In this document: positions 63,756-64,000 of the stretch, one piece after another | How the letters are laid out: each line of letters opens with the position of its first letter | How positions within the stretch are numbered: the first letter of the stretch is position 1 | NCBI GenBank assembly: GCA_963732695.1 | Contig: CAVTAP010000025.1 | Span: forward strand, 248,001-312,000 | Length of the DNA: 64,000 bases | Reading direction: 5' to 3' | DNA from: CADEDH01 sp963732695 | GTDB taxonomy: Bacteria; Actinomycetota; Acidimicrobiia; Acidimicrobiales; SZUA-35 | Notes under the pieces: model-generated | Told to the model about the DNA's origin: nothing | The model's database searches: none | The model's input: only the letters and a program-made list of their open reading frames with translations | Translations under genes and position numbers: made by a program

Positions 63756-64000
63756 GATTCCACCGGTTCCGGGTCCAACCGATCCCACCTAACGACGTTG
63801 ATGAGACCCACCCGGTGTGGGCCACTCCGCCGGAAGTCCCGCCGACTAGGGACGATGAGGTGCCGGTGGTGCTGTTGGGCCGGGCAGGGCGGACCTTTAC
63901 TGGCACACCGCCGGTCGAAGCGCTGAAGCCGACGAGTCTGGTGATCGAGCGGGGCGAGTACGTCGCCATCGTCGGACCGTCAGGATCTGGCAAATCGACG
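63752..64000 (+). CDS. ABC transporter ATP-binding protein, MacB/LolD type (partial)
   Basis: Starts at the ATG at 63752, overlapping the adaptor stop, and runs off the window after the Walker A motif GPSGSGKST. The EALKPTSLVIERGEYVAIV lead-in is typical of MacB/LolD ATPases. The unusual about 60-residue N-terminal extension is not part of the domain. Confidence 0.85.
   Translation, partial: MRFHRFRVQPIPPNDVDETHPVWATPPEVPPTRDDEVPVVLLGRAGRTFTGTPPVEALKPTSLVIERGEYVAIVGPSGSGKST

Overview
The window is high-GC DNA from an actinobacterium. Supporting signs are an unshifted prfB followed by ftsE-ftsX, an F420-type luciferase-like oxidoreductase, mycothiol-linked (maleylpyruvate isomerase-type) proteins, many GTG starts, pervasive ATGA/GTGA start-stop overlaps, and a BTAD-type regulator. 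The class Acidimicrobiia is my best guess, but that is inference from overall character, not from a marker search.

Layout, 0-32 kb (ordinary chromosome). prfB, ftsE, ftsX and a glutamate-synthase-like protein come first, then a crotonase, an SDR, a tail-anchored ASKHA-like protein, an LLM oxidoreductase, a PLP desulfhydrase and a HemL-like aminotransferase. Next are a compact modABC molybdate transporter and, convergent to it, an operon of hsp20, a small acidic protein, phosphoketolase (xfp) and acetate kinase (ackA). At 19.2-22.2 kb three overlapping genes encode a LeuC-like and LeuD-like hydratase plus an isocitrate lyase/PEP mutase family enzyme. Opposite them, at 22.1-23.9 kb, is the most striking gene: a UGSC-family protein whose reading frame is crossed by an in-frame TGA in the motif C-U-G-S-C, followed by a SECIS-like hairpin. 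It would normally be annotated as two broken genes but reads as a 582-residue selenoprotein. It is followed by Lrp and TetR regulators, a DUF1059 protein and a sensor kinase-response regulator-ABC exporter operon (25.5-29.2 kb).

Layout, 29-38 kb. A candidate vanadium-haloperoxidase/methyltransferase/secreted-protein operon lies divergent to a BTAD-TPR regulator. It is followed by a rifampin ADP-ribosyltransferase (Arr), an ArsR regulator with an AHSA1-maleylpyruvate-isomerase-like fusion, and a SRPBCC-TetR pair with a duplicated operator.

Layout, 38-60 kb (accessory region). Two collinear, diverged 160-bp direct repeats (38.00 and 49.20 kb) bracket about 11 kb. This block holds a DUF4242 protein, a LuxR-family ATPase split by a frameshift, two acyl-CoA-dehydrogenase-like flavoproteins with a remnant of a third, an IS5-type element sitting on a stop codon, a rolling-circle HUH replication protein and two small overlapping genes. 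Beyond it are a twice-frameshifted secreted LVIVD/PA-domain gene, a tyrosinase-like gene cut by a decayed IS630 element (its 5' neighbour is a 39-residue acidic peptide gene with a strong ribosome binding site), IS30 and IS256 transposases, a membrane protein and a mycothiol-dependent-type enzyme.

Layout, 60-64 kb. A class A penicillin-binding protein is followed by a HlyD-like adaptor and the start of a MacB/LolD-type ATPase, which runs off the window. No rRNA, tRNA or CRISPR array was recognised.
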